Source: Owenia fusiformis (Eukaryota; Annelida; Polychaeta; Sabellida; Oweniidae). From it: 64,000 bases of DNA. Numbering within the stretch: the first letter of the stretch is position 1; each line of letters starts with the position of its first letter. The stretch spans positions 41,889,394 to 41,953,393 of the forward strand of contig CAIIXF020000005.1 of assembly GCA_903813345.2 (NCBI GenBank), given 5' to 3'. Under the pieces are notes generated by a model. That model was not told the DNA's origin, did no database searches, and saw only the letters and a list, made by a program, of their open reading frames with translations. Below, in pieces: positions 23,401 through 36,000 of this stretch. Made by a program: the position numbers and the translations under genes.

Positions 23401-25630
23401 TCAATGGCTCTGCTTGATTCCGATCCAACATTGGTAAACATTGCTACTGCTTTTAGCCAAAATTCCAGTACGTTAATCTTGGAAATAAACATGCCGACAA
23501 CTGGGACGCAAACGAGTGAATACGTTTCCCCTCGATCAACAAGAAGAAGAACAAAACAAAAAAAACAATTAAAAATTAAGACACTCGATTTCTGCCTGTG
23601 ATTTATCCTATTATCCTATATGTGTGTACAATTTGTGTTTTATAAAGAGTTGGTTAATCCAGATCAAGGCCTGAGAATTAATGTGGGACATTGCCCAAGT
23701 CCATGAGCATAACCATCGCCCAGTGATCAGTTTTACTATTATTGGCCCATTATTTATCAAAAACGTTCATTTTGAAACACCTAATCAATGCACGATGGTT
23801 CTAAAAGATGGTGCTTGTCAAAAAGAGTGATATATGGCATATTGTGACAGCTTGCAATTGCATTCCATCAATTACATGCCATCAAGTTCGTTTCTTACCT
23901 TTGCATTTATCACTCGGATATCACCCTCGCAGTGTGATGCCTGCACTATTAATGCATTCAAACGAAGTATCTCCGCTGCTGCATTGTGCGATCCACATTA
24001 TCCACTATCTCTTGGACCGTACTATAATGTTCCTCGTAAACATTAAATAAAGAGGAAATAAAATCAGAGTACCACTGCCTACATTTTCATTTCATAGTCA
24101 TACTAATGCATATATTTTCATAGCTCTGCTATAATTGGATGTGTACAATTGTATGAATACCGAATGTAAAGCTTTAAGTCATGTCATGTGTATTTATACT
24201 AATACAATCCCATCCAATACAATATCACGCTGGATATGTTATTAAAACTAAGCAAAGAAATCGATAGTATTTCATACTGCAGACATCGCTGAACTGTTAA
24301 CGCCCAACGTACAAAATATGGTGAGGGCAGGGGGTGGGGAACAAAACGACTTTTTCAAAAAAATTCAACAAACTTGCAAGGTTTGTTTTTTCATGAGAAA
24401 GTTCACAAGTAAATCATTAAATAAATAAAGCCATTAGGTATGGTAAAATATGTTACCCCTTGTATGAATTTTAATTGCTACTTCTAAGGCATGAGAGCTA
24501 TTGAAAAAGACGCAATGTCACTAATGTGCAACGTCAAACCAAAACAACCCGATAAACTGTGTTTATTAAAGATTTAGTTTCTTGTTATCTCTATCTGCTT
24601 GGAACTGTATCTGCTTGGAACTGTATTTCTAAGGGAAACTCTTCAAAGGGAAAATTCTCGGGATTACGAAATGGTTACCATTTACATAATTTGAGAAATT
24701 ATTGGCAAACATGAAACCTACAGCATTCATATTATTCAAAAGAAATTAGGATCAATGATCCTCAGTCCTCTGAAGTTTGAAAAATGAAAATACCTGGGTG
24801 TTAATCCATGAATGATATTTGAAAATGAGAAATAGTTTTAGAATTATATCTTGAAGTCAATATTTTTTAAAGTGTATTGGTGTTTTTTGGATGAAAAAAT
24901 AAGCGAAATGCATGAAAAAACTCCTCCGATTATTCTACAATCAACTTAATCTTTTTTGTATTGAAAAATGCATTTATATATTGAGGTGCAAAATGTATAT
25001 TTCAAATTGTATATTTCAAATAGATTCGTGTTATGTGCGGTAGGCATTATCCAATATCAGTTTAGTGATATTTTCTCAATAATTAAATGTCAGAGTAGCA
25101 TCAAAATACAAGATGGCATACATTTTAGTAGCCAAACAACAAACCATCCAAGTTAAACATGCACACGTTCCGCATCTGAAAAATAAGTATACTTTTCTAT
25201 ATACTATTGCACCGTGGTTCTTAGTGACGCATATATAAATGCTGAACTTGATCTCGGTACACAATACACAAGAAACACTTTTAAATGTTTTGTAAATGTG
25301 GCCGGGATATCCACCTTGATTATTTGGGAGAATATTTACTTTCATTCCATAATCACATGTTTCTCAGGGAAAATAAGAGGGAATAAAATTGATATTCGAA
25401 ACATCCCGTATCAGATCCCGTATCAGCCAAAATCCCGTATTGGATCCCGTATCGGCAAAAATCCCGTATCAGATCCCGTAACTATTCCCGGTAATTTCTA
25501 ATTTCTGAAAATGTTATATGATAATTTCTGAAAATGTTATATGATAATTTAAATTGTATTATTTTAAGTCACAATCTTTGGGTGATGGCAAACAAAAATT
25601 AAAAAACAAATAAGTTTTAGAAAATTATTA
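20480..25630. other. Gene-poor intergenic DNA
   Basis: No gene could be supported. There are two related stretches with AAAGGGTCTAT near 21135 and 21475, a short tandem of GGGTCATAA units near 22625, a C-run near 23065, and ATCCCGTATCAG-type short repeats at 25402-25490. A small frame at 23404-23601 (MALLDSDPTLVNIATAFSQN) is unrecognised. Confidence 0.5.
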
Positions 25631-25632
25631 TA

Positions 25633-25771
25633 AAATAAATAGGTTATTGATGGTCGTGATGGAATATGAATTTTTCCTTGAGAAAATATGATATAAAATG
25701 ACAGTATCATATTTTCCCTCGGAATAAAATTCATATTCCATCCCTTCCATTAAATAACCTCTATTTATTCC
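25633..25771. repeat. Imperfect hairpin, 139 bp
   Basis: The left arm AAATAAATAGGTTATTGATG and the right arm ATTAAATAACCTCTATTTAT are inverted, as are ATGGAATATGAATTTTTCC and its partner near 25720. A small foldback or MITE-like repeat. Confidence 0.7.
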
Positions 25772-25841
25772 ATGATGGTGAAATTCCAAGCAATCTGATT
25801 GGTCCACGTGACTCAGTGTATTTACACGCACTCTCAACTAA

Positions 25842-26331
25842 CACCCCAGTCACATTTCCTACGGCGACCTTGCGGTCTATCATTTCTGCGGCCAGTAACA
25901 TTTTTACGCTCGCCGTGGAATTTCTGCGCTCTCATACTTTTGCAGTCACATTTCCCACGGCAGCCGCACGGTGAATTTTAAATTTCTGTTGATAAATAAT
26001 ACTTTTTTCATTTTATTTACATCGGGACAATTTATAAATGTTATTCATAGTGCTATGATGTAATATCAAATGAAAAGTGATCGTGAAACATTGACAAATA
26101 ATGATTCAATCTTGGTTGAGCCAGTTGATTTCTACGGAGACCTCAGAAATGAACAAATATTATAACTCCGGGTTATATTTCTACGACGACCCTGCGGCCT
26201 GTAAAAAACCGGATACGCCGTACGGAGGCCGCAAGGCGAGCGTAGTTTTCCCACGCTCGCCGCAGAAATACACTGATTTAATTGATCTGCGGTCGACGCA
26301 CGGCCTCCGTACGACAAATGTGACTGGGGTG
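25842..26331. mobile_element. MITE copy 1, CACCCCAGTCACATTT ends
   Basis: The terminal inverted repeats are CACCCCAGTCACATTT and AAATGTGACTGGGGTG. The interior is GC-rich with internal inverted motifs (TACGCTCGCCG / CGGCGAGCGTA-like). The flanks are TAA on the left and TTA on the right. TWA target duplications of this sort are typical of PIF/Harbinger. No transposase is present. Confidence 0.82.
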
Positions 26332-26381
26332 TTAGCGTTGGATACAGAGTGAAAATGACATCACCGTTGGGATGCGGTTTA

Positions 26382-26807
26382 CACCCCAGTCACATTTCCT
26401 ACGGTGACCTTGCGGTCTATCATTTCTGCGGCCAGTAACATTTCTACGCTCGCCGTGGAATTTCTACGCTCTCGTACTTTTGCAGTCACATTTCCCACGG
26501 CAGCCGCACGGTGAATTTTAAATTTCTGTTGATAAATAATACCTTTTTCATTTTATTTACATCGGGACAATTTATAAATGTTATTTATAGTGCTAGGATG
26601 TAATATCAAATGCAAAGTGATCGTGAAACATTGACAAATAATGATTCAATCTTGTTGAGCCAGTTGATTTCTAGGGCGACCTCAGAAATGAACATTTATT
26701 ATAACTCCGAGGCGAGCGTAGTTTTCCTACGCTCGCCGCAGAAATACACTGATTTAATTGATCTGCGGTCGACGCACGGACTCCGTACGACAAATGTGAC
26801 TGGGGTG
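26382..26807. mobile_element. MITE copy 2, CACCCCAGTCACATTT ends
   Basis: Same ends and interior as copy 1 in direct orientation, 50 bp away, with TTA on both sides. It lacks about 60 bp present in copy 1 (about 26173-26234). Confidence 0.85.
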
Positions 26808-27237
26808 TTAGTATCCCAATAACCCAGATTTCCATCCAGGATATGATGGCGATTAGTTTAAGCTGACGCGTGCAAAAAATATCTGTTTTAAATATCAGAA
26901 AATGATACTGTCATCATCACAATTTATAATTTGAGGATAAAAACCCAGCATCTATAAATATAAGAATCAATTTGAAGCATGTACATTGTTTTCATGAACT
27001 AGTAAAAATCCAATTTGGCAGACTAAAGTCGCTACACTGCACTTTCAGCTGATGAAATTGGAGAGAAGGGACTTAAAATTAAACGAACCGTATAAAACAA
27101 AAAAGCAAATAACAAGAATAAGTACATCGATCAAAAAAATCTATGGGGTGAGTGATCTGTCTGAATTTTCTCCGGCCAGGTCAAGGAATTAGACTTGGTT
27201 TTGGGAGAGTTTCATCTGAGTGATCATGGGGAAAAAC

Positions 27238-27357
27238 GTTATTCAATGATTTCTCGTGAAATACAGAAAACATTCTGCCCTCAAAGTCTGTATTCCACTC
27301 TACAGACCTTCTCGGGCAGAATAGTTTCTGTATTTCACTCGAAACATTGAATAACTT
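27238..27357. repeat. 120-bp hairpin, MITE-like
   Basis: Arms of about 42 bp: GTTATTCAATGATTTCTCGT at the left pairs with ACTCGAAACATTGAATAAC at the right, and CATTCTGCCC pairs with GGGCAGAATA nearer the loop. No coding content. Confidence 0.75.
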
Positions 27358-27869
27358 ATAATATCAGCTGTCCCCAAAAAGTTGAGCGCTTTGAGACAAG
27401 TATTTTCTCAGCAATAGCGAAGTTTGTTCAAATTCATTGAATATGTGTATACAGAGTACTCGTAGACTAATGGTATCATCAGCAAGTCTACTATTAAATA
27501 TAAGAGATCAGTTTCACATATTGTGTGAGAAACGACAAAGTCAAAACAGCTTGTCAAAAAAATCTAATTTCAGAGCTGAGCAATTAAAATCGTTTTATGT
27601 TAGTTGTCAGGTTTCAATTTGCCAATATTTGCATGAATTGCGACTTCACTCTTTAGGGACACACAATGTATGTTTGCTCTGTAAATCTCAAAAAGTCTAA
27701 TCCTTTGATGAGATATCATGTGCAGTGTTCCAATTACACATAGGTCCCATGTTAGATCCCCGGTTCAGGCACTTTGCAATGCGTACTGAACTGAACTATG
27801 CCTATGAACAGATGAATGAGTGCACATTAAATCACACAGGACTCCCTTCAAGGAGGGGTTTCTTCCAGG

Positions 27870-28160
27870 ATTACTTCGATCAATTCCCCTCGTGGGAATC
27901 GAACCTACGACCCTGCCTTGGATCCAAAAACTGATGCAGTGACTTACAACACACACACGGGTGCAAAGGATAAAACCAATACTTTGATCCCACATCTGAC
28001 ACCAATGTTATGACCCGAGGACGCTCTGGGGAATGGCTTACTAACGAGCATAGTGTAACAAGTCAGATAATTGAAAGGAAGTGTGCTGAATGCAGTGGGA
28101 ATCGAACCTATGACCCTTGGACCCGACTGACTGATGCTCTACCAACTGAGCAGTATAGAC
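27870..28160 (-). mobile_element. tRNA-derived SINE-like sequence with two B-box heads
   Basis: On the minus strand 28155-28090 reads GCTCAGTTGGTAGAGC (D-arm/A-box-like) and then GGTTCGATTCCCAC (T-arm/B-box). A second B-box copy, GTAGGTTCGATTCCCAC, lies at about 27890-27910. The anticodon stem does not pair, so this is a tRNA-derived repeat rather than a working tRNA. Confidence 0.6.
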
Positions 28161-29371
28161 TTAAGCTACTACAACTAGGCTGTAGTAGCAACTTGCTATC
28201 CAGGGTCGTTATACGTTCACGTTCCCTGTTTTTTGCTGTCCATTGTATTTCCGATTCTGCCTTAAAGCGTTCCATTCTACAACCACTTAAAGCCACACTC
28301 AAGGATTTCAAAGAGATTTCAAGAAATACTTCTTAGATAAATAGTCTTACCTTTCTATTAAGATGGGTTTAGGTGCCAAAAACAGCTCATCCATTTTATT
28401 TTATGATTACATTAGCCTTTAGATAAATATTTAAAACTCGATAACACACATCAACACAGATGTAAACACGTTTCTCCGTTTCAGTTCTGGTAAAACATAA
28501 TTGATTCAAGTATATACTGATTTTGGAGCCCCTTGGTTGAAAGCGGCATTATAACCCCCTAGAATCGAATTTGAATAAACAGTTCAACTAACGGGGTGCA
28601 CTTTTTGAAATAGTATTCAATGCACGAATGTGAACAACTGTGAACAAACAGTTCACTTTTAGTTACACGTCCCTTTAACACTATCTAGGGTTATCTTTTT
28701 TGGCTCACCTTGTATTAACCCTTTCTCCGTTTCCATTCGTCCTGAAAATGGAATCGAATGGTCTTACTTGGCGCCCTGATGCTATCTCATGGGGTCTTGT
28801 CGCTACCCTTAAAATATGAGTGAAACATTTCCATCTAAATTTCCCGTCATGTTACTAAATGCTACCCAGTAGGTAATAGAGATAAAAGAATCAATCAATT
28901 TTCAATTTTTACATTACAGTAGTTCCAAAATAGATCAGATTTGATTGTTAGATATCGGATTAATTTTTTTTATTTTGTCTTCATATTCTATATATGGAGC
29001 ATTAGCTGAAGTCTGGCCTTGCGATAGCTCAAGGCGAATGATTGACATACACCTGGCCATAAACTTCATATTTGACATACATGATGGCTACGATTGACAT
29101 AATACAAAAAAAATCACTTATACGCTATGTTGCGATAAATGGAAATAAAAAACTAACGCATGAAATAGCAACTTATGTGGGAGCTTATGCAACACAACAA
29201 ATGAAACGGTACACAAGATTTTGCATTCAAACCCGTAGTAGCAAAGGGGGAGCTAGTTCGGGTCTCCTGAAAATGTGGACCTACGTTTTTTTCTTGAAGG
29301 ATTTTCTTTTTCGAAGAAGGAATGTATCATTTGACATATGTATTATTATGTACGTATGATTGGAAATTTTG

Positions 29372-29444
29372 AAAGAAAACGGCTTCACTTAGAATGACTC
29401 TAACTGAGGTTGGTGATGTCGATCTAAGTGAAGCTGTTTTCTTT
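29372..29444. ncRNA. Pre-miRNA-sized hairpin (candidate only)
   Basis: Bases 29372-29393 pair with 29423-29444 over 22 positions, with one G-T wobble and a 29-nt loop. Size and geometry are like a microRNA precursor, but the same shape arises from a tiny MITE. It lies about 320 bp upstream of the TASOR-like start codon. Confidence 0.3.
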
Positions 29445-29761
29445 AAAATTCACCCATATCGCCGAGTTGTTATAAGAGCATTTAGCTGTGGTTATTTACA
29501 ATTAGTGGTTTGTCGAAAACGAAAGAATTTCGGCAACCATCATGAATGACGGTAACTGTGACTTGTACATGTTGTACGATAATTCACGTTTGGCGCCCGT
29601 GATGAATTTAGAATATTTAGCCAATCAAATTGGAACTAATAAAACTTTGCGAATTTTTGTTAAAAGAAGTATGATTGGTTGAAATAAAGTAGGTCACATG
29701 GCGTCGAAAAATAATATTTTCACAAAAATGTTGGTAGAAAATTCGCAAATACTTGCCTCAG

Positions 29762-30029
29762 ATGGCTAATGTATTTGATATTTTAAATGTTTCTGATAAT
29801 ATAAGCAAAGATGAAATATCAGGAACCCAACAGGGTTCGAAAGAAATCAACAAAAATGTGAGTAAAGGACGCAAAGACGATAGAAAAGTTGAGACTCCTC
29901 GGAGTTCAACTTCATCGAGAGATGGGTTGGACATCTTACCAGAGCTACCGAAAACAGAAAAACTTCTCGATTCCGAAATCGATACGTTGAAATCTTTTAC
30001 CATACCCAAGAAAAACAAAACAAAGAAAG
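29762..30029 (+). CDS. TASOR-like: TASOR-like exon 1
   Basis: Starts MANVFDILNVSDNISKDEI and ends SFTIPKKNKTKK with donor AAAG|GTAGGT, phase 1. The final basic IPKK segment corresponds to the stretch that precedes DUF3715 in TASOR proteins. Joining to exon 2 restores Glu (G+AA). Confidence 0.8.
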
Positions 30030-33000
30030 GTAGGTTTGTGGTACTCTTCTGAATTTTTCTGATTTTCCTCAATTGAGTCGCCTGTTATTTTTCAAACAGG
30101 AATCACTCCTTCCATTACTTCCTGCGAAAGCTATTTGGATTTTGATATAATAGCTATCCCACGGAGCATTTGGACAGCTGAATGATTGTGACCTTTGAAA
30201 ACGAATTAAGGTCTCATGGAAGTTAACAGGAAGTGACAAAACAAAAAATGACAAAGCCATGCTGGATTTTGAAAATTTTTTGAACCAAGATAACAGAGTT
30301 CTGTTTGGACCTCCAGTCAGTTTAACTAGTTCCACATATCATTTACATGACCAGGAACACAGTTGAAATGGTCAGAATGACCATAAACATGATAGAATAA
30401 CCTTTTCAGCCCTCTGAAAATGTGACTAAAAAATAGCTAAGAGTAGGTGCTCAGGAAAGGTCACTGAACAGAATATTTTGACTTTTTCAGAAAATGTGCC
30501 CAATATATTGCTCTAAATGATACAATTCAAAAAAATTTGATATCATTCTTAGAAAAAGAAAAAATTGAAAAAAACTGAATTGAAAATCGATCTATTTTCC
30601 TTTTTACTACAGCCATTATTGTTTCAGACGATTTTTTAAAATTTCAAAGATTGTGTCATTTAGAGCAATATATTGGACACATATTCTGAAAAAATCAAAA
30701 GATTCTGTTCATTGACCTTTCCTGAGCACTAGTATGTATCCAACAGACCGAATATAATATTCGGTCTGTTATGATTGATATATTTCCTATGGAAATCGCG
30801 GTGATATTTTTTGCACATAAATTTCTCGTTTATTACAAGAATGTTCACCTTGAAAATTGGTGAATATGTTGAAGAGATGTTCATCTTAAACTAGAAGCAA
30901 AAATATTTGTATAAGGCGGGTACAAGTTGATATAAAATAATGAAATGTTCAGACTCACCAAAACTTCAGGATGTGTTTATAAGTACATCGCGAAATCAAT
31001 GTCAAGGACGTTTGAGTTCACGAGATCCAAACGAGATATGCAAATTTTTTGAACTTTGACAACACATGACTACTTGATTACCTCGGCCTTCTTCATGAAT
31101 ATTTCCGCTCTATTTACTATAAATGAAGAAAATTAATCGGGATAATGATAATAAATGACTAGATCTAATAAATTCCCGCACAAATGGAATTTATCAACAC
31201 GCTTCCGTCCGCTCCACGTGTTATTTGTTTACAAATAGACTGACGTCACTGGCTAAATCTCGTTTATCGTGAGAATTGGCATTGCCAAAATGGCTTGACC
31301 TAATCAATGGCTTCGCTACAAGAAGCGTCTGTACATTTTATGAATATCTTCAGTAAGAGGACAATATACGAAAAAATAATATTGTAAGTACTTTACAAGG
31401 TAATCATTTTATCATTTAACAAACTTATTTGTAACATTTATTCAACACCACATTTTACAATAGGTGACTTACAGTCTGAATATTTATTCAGACGAAGGAT
31501 ACAGTCTACCTGAGCACCTACTTTTAGCTATTTTTCAGTCACATTTTCAGAGGGCTAAAAAAGTTATTTTATCATGTTTATGGTCATTCTGACCATTTCA
31601 ATTGTGTTCCTGGTCATGTAAATGATATTTGGAACTAGTTAAACTGACTGGAGGTCCAAACAGAACTCTGTTATCTTGGTTCAAAAAATTTTCAAAATCC
31701 AGCATGGCTTTGTCATTTTTTGTTTTGTCATTTCCTGTTAACTTCCATGAGACCTTAAGTCGATCCGCAGCTTACTTTTGGTCTCTAACTGTGTCTTACA
31801 TCAGTATCATCAATCCGTGTAAGTATTAGAGCGCTGAAATACTTCTTTTTTCGATCAAGACTTGTAAATTGTTCATAGAGTGAATGTTTTTAGACCTATT
31901 TCCAATATGGCGGTTTGCTAGGAGGGAGATATGCAACGAACGAAATGAATTTTGAGAATTAGTTTGGTTCGGACAACCTCCGGAGATTTACGAAAATGTC
32001 CGAGCAGAAAACGCCATATTGGAATTTGGCATTAAAAACATTCACTCGACTAACAATTACAAGTCTTGATCGAAAAGGAAGTACTTCAGCGCTCCAATAC
32101 TTACACGGATTGATGATACTGATGTAAGACACAGTTAGAGAAGCGACTAATCCTTCCCCACATTGTCTACATCTTCCAGTTTTGCACAAAGTAGAGCTGG
32201 CATCGAATAGGATTTTAATGTCGACATGTCGAAGCTCTCGATCGACAACGATATCGACATTGTCGGGTCCAATGATATTTGAAAAATGAAAAAATTTTTG
32301 AAGAAAATCCGTCTGAATTTTAGATTTTCTAGGCTTGCAATTAGCAATACGATGCACAATAGTCATCCTCAGTTGTATGTTTTATTGGCTCACACAGTGA
32401 GCCTATGGGATTGACCAGGCGTCCGTCCGTCAAAAAGTCAACTTTTCTGTAAATACTAGACACTTTGTTGAAGTAGAACTTTCAAATAACTTTTAGTAGT
32501 TGGTGTCTATGCAACTTATGTCCTCTGAAGATTTCAAAGCTCTTGGAATTACGGTTTTTGGTGTTTACTCTATAAAATTTGAAAAAAAGTAGGACTTAGG
32601 TCATTTTCAGGAAACTTTCTCATGTATAAAGTCAATGGCAGGTTTTGTGATTGACAAGATTCTTAAAGTTTGTCTTATACTTGATCATTTCCTGCAATAA
32701 ATTACATCATTAATAGATTTAAGCATTCCCTACATATTTCTCAATATATGTCAGCATCAAATTTTTACCGTTTTTGAAATATTTGACGTCAAAAAACAGT
32801 AAAAATAAGTTATTTTTCAACTTGCTTCAATTTGACCAAATTTTTTTTTGAAATCAGGAGTTCAAATCTGACATTAGTTTTAGGATTTGACCTTTACTTG
32901 ACCTTCAGTGACTTTCGAAAGGTCAAAAAAGTTGATTTTTCAAATTGATTTTTGGATGTAAATTTTGGTCAGCTTAATCACAAAAGACCTTACTGAGCTC

Positions 33001-36000
33001 TGAATAAGTAAAATTTTCAAGGTCAAAGGTCATCAAACTAGGTCACATAACTTTGCTATCTAAGTTTCTCAAAGTTCGAGACTACAAATCCAAATCAATA
33101 TTTTTGTTTGAAAGTCAGGATATAAATTCCTCTGAAGGTTCCAAACTGTGTGAGCATAGGACCGTGGGTCCTTCATATTTAACTTACAGGTAAACCATGT
33201 TCAAGTATCAGACTTTGATGAAAAAGCAATAAATAGACAATAAACTACGATGGGCCAATAATGCATTGCTTCGGCCCTTGCTGTGTTTGTAATTTGTTTT
33301 GTTTAAATGATAATAAAAAAACTTTAAACCTAAAAACTACGATTTCTGTTGTTATTTCTGGGCAGCCATTGAAAATAAATCTCGAGGGTAAATCTCGAGG
33401 GGCCCCGAGACCTAATTCGAGAGCAGGAAGTCGATCAAAACAAAAAATAAAATTTGAAAATGTAGGCGGTAAAACTTCACTAAAATACACCATACAGCAG
33501 GTAGTAACAAAGATTTTAATTCATAGGGAAATAGCTTATTATGTTGTGAGTTCCGACTGTAGATCAAGAGGCGTTGTGTCGACATGGGTGTCGCAGAGAG
33601 CATTCGACTGACAATCGACCATTCCGACATTTGATGCCAGCTCTAGCACAAAGAGCTTTCTGTAAAATCTATAAAAAAACTTACTTCCTGGGAAAGCTAT
33701 ACGGATTTTGATATATATGTAGCTAGGTCTGCTAGAATCAAAACGCATATCTGGTGACCAGTTCATATGGTTAAAATAATGAAATGTTACCATGTATCTA
33801 CTTACCAGTTTGTTCTATGTCATCCATCCTGCTAGGTTACATTGTGGAACTCAGGCAAACACGACACTGAAGACAGTATTCTGAGGCTATAAATCTAAAT
33901 CTAAAAAATTTCCCATTTGCAGCCCCTTGGAGATTTCCGGAATTGAACAAAGTAGCGAACATTGCGATCTTTCAACTTTAGTTCGTTGTTTTTCACCACT
34001 TTATGTGTAGTCTTTTCATTAACGAGGCGGTCTTATTTGAATGCATCATTTCAGGTCTTAATGAATCAATAGATCAATAAGCAGACTTAAAATTCAAATT
34101 TAGCAGTTTCGTTCGTTGCGTACGGGGCCTGTTAGGCACGAAATACAATTTAGCAGTTTCGTTCATTGCGTAATTGGGCCTTCTATAATCAGCAGCAAAT
34201 GCTGGCAAAACATTTTCCAAAATATTTACTACCGTTTTCCTTGAAAACATGGTTGGGTGACACGTCATTAAGTCACATGATCCTTACAGTAACTAGTCAC
34301 GTGATCAGACACGTGTCACATGATCAGTCACTTGAGCTTGCAAAATGGACGATCTTTAGTTTCCCAAAATTCTGCAAAGATCAATATCGATATGTTGTTG
34401 CCTTCATTGTCGTGTTTGGCTGCTTTCCACAATGTAACCTAGCAGGATGGATGACATAGAACAAACTGGTAAGTAGACACATGGTAACATTTCATCATTT
34501 CGTTATTTTAACCATATGAACTGGTCACCAGAATAAGTGTTTTGATTTTATTATTCAGCTGTTCATTTCTCCGTTGGAGAGCCATAAGTTTCAAAATCTA
34601 ACATGGCTCTCGAAATGAGTAATAAAAAACGAGAAAATTCAGTGAAAAATTTTCTGAATTTTTTCACTGGATTTTCTTGCCTTTTATGCATTTTATCAAA
34701 ACATTCTTTTCTATGTGCAAATACTTTACACATCCCTTGAGTTTTGTATATTTTACATTTTGAATGCTCTCAACTGCTAAATGTATGATCACAATTCTCT
34801 TCTTTTTAACATGGGAAATTGTCACATAAGCAAATCCGGGTATCATTTATTTATGGTGAGCGCTAATTGCCTTCCCTTGCTAACAGGTAGCCTTGCCCAA
34901 GTCGGTATTTTTTTACTTATCTGATCTTGAATTATTACAGCCTTGTACAATCCAATACATCTCCGCTGTTATTATGCTGAAATATTCAACGGTTTCAAGA
35001 TTTCCATAATACCTACGTTATCAGGGGTATCGCGAAACCTTATTGATTGACAGATATCGCGTGGACACGACGTGTGACTTCAGGCTGAATGACCAATCAA
35101 AACGTTATCAGGTTGAGCTGCATAACGGAACAAACTTCCCATCTACGACTTGAAATTCAATGATCTGATCGAGTGTTTCGTTAGAGTTACAATATATTAT
35201 GTAATTAAATGTACATTGGAAGGTAATATTAGTCATTAATATAAATTAAATCATGCGATTCAATGTTGATTTAAAACTGATTTCGCGATGAAAATGCACG
35301 AAGACCTAGTCCAATGTAGCGGGTCATGTTGTTGTCGATCGGTGATTGAATCTCAGCCTACATGTTCAGCGATCGTTTCAATGTTTGAAATCTTCTCACC
35401 TTTGGTTATCCGATGGATACCCCGGCACCCACTAAACTCTCACTGATATTTATCTGATAAAATATTTGTATTTTCATGATGAAGTGCTCAGATTCGTGCA
35501 AGATTTGTTCGTGAAAAGTCCCAATGAAAAGTGTACTTGTTTTTGACCGTGCATAATAATGAGCTAACGATACAGGGCCGTCATTGATTGGTCAAATTTT
35601 ACAGACATCAACAAACTGTCGGTAAAGCACGTGGCTTTCTCTTTGGTACAAGGCGGTCATAATAGAAATCAAGATTAGTAAAAGAGACTGACTTGGGCAA
35701 GGCTAGCTAACAGGTACCATCCATAGAATCTCACTCTCCCAAACACCCTGAATTGTTTCATGTTTCAACTTTCAATTATTTCTGAGACTACACTGTAACT
35801 CAAATTCAAATATCATAATAAAAACATAAAAATCATGAGTCATGAGCATCTTCAGTCTTCTCGATGTGCCACACCCACTAAACTGCCTCAATAAATTTCT
35901 GAGTAGTTAAGGATTCTTTTTTATGTTGTTGAGTTTTTCAAGCTGGCAGTTAAGACAGGGAATCCCCTCATTAACACTAGCTGACTGAAAATGCACCCTC

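Larger units (their letters stand above)
26811..29761. other. Upstream region of the TASOR-like gene
   Basis: Apart from the hairpin at 27238, the SINE-like stretch and the hairpin at 29372 I see no feature. The promoter and 5' UTR of the TASOR-like gene should lie in its last part. CTTGCCTCAG directly before the ATG could be a 3' splice site for an upstream non-coding exon. Confidence 0.4.

Noticed and set aside
23404-23601. 65-aa frame MALLDSDPTLVNIATAFSQN with a basic end
   Set aside because: It looks somewhat protein-like, but it has no recognised domain, no neighbouring exon and no supported promoter.
25402-25490. ATCCCGTATCAG repeats considered as a CRISPR array
   Set aside because: Units of about 10-20 bp without regular unique spacers in animal DNA; it is a short degenerate tandem repeat.
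28090-28155. Possible tRNA gene on the minus strand
   Set aside because: D-arm and T-arm are recognisable, but the anticodon stem does not pair and no acceptor stem can be drawn, so it is a tRNA-derived repeat.
30069-31829. Two frames starting MELVKLTGGPNRTLLSWFKK on opposite strands
   Set aside because: They are the two arms of one inverted repeat; no family is recognised and the frames end in different places.
33366-33500. Exon-like open segment (45 codons, acceptor GGGCAG and donor CAG|GTAGTA, basic product) in intron 1 of the TASOR-like gene
   Set aside because: Its phase is 0/0, while the intron between exons 1 and 2 is phase 1, so including it would shift the frame. Exons 1 and 2 already join into a good TASOR-like sequence without it.
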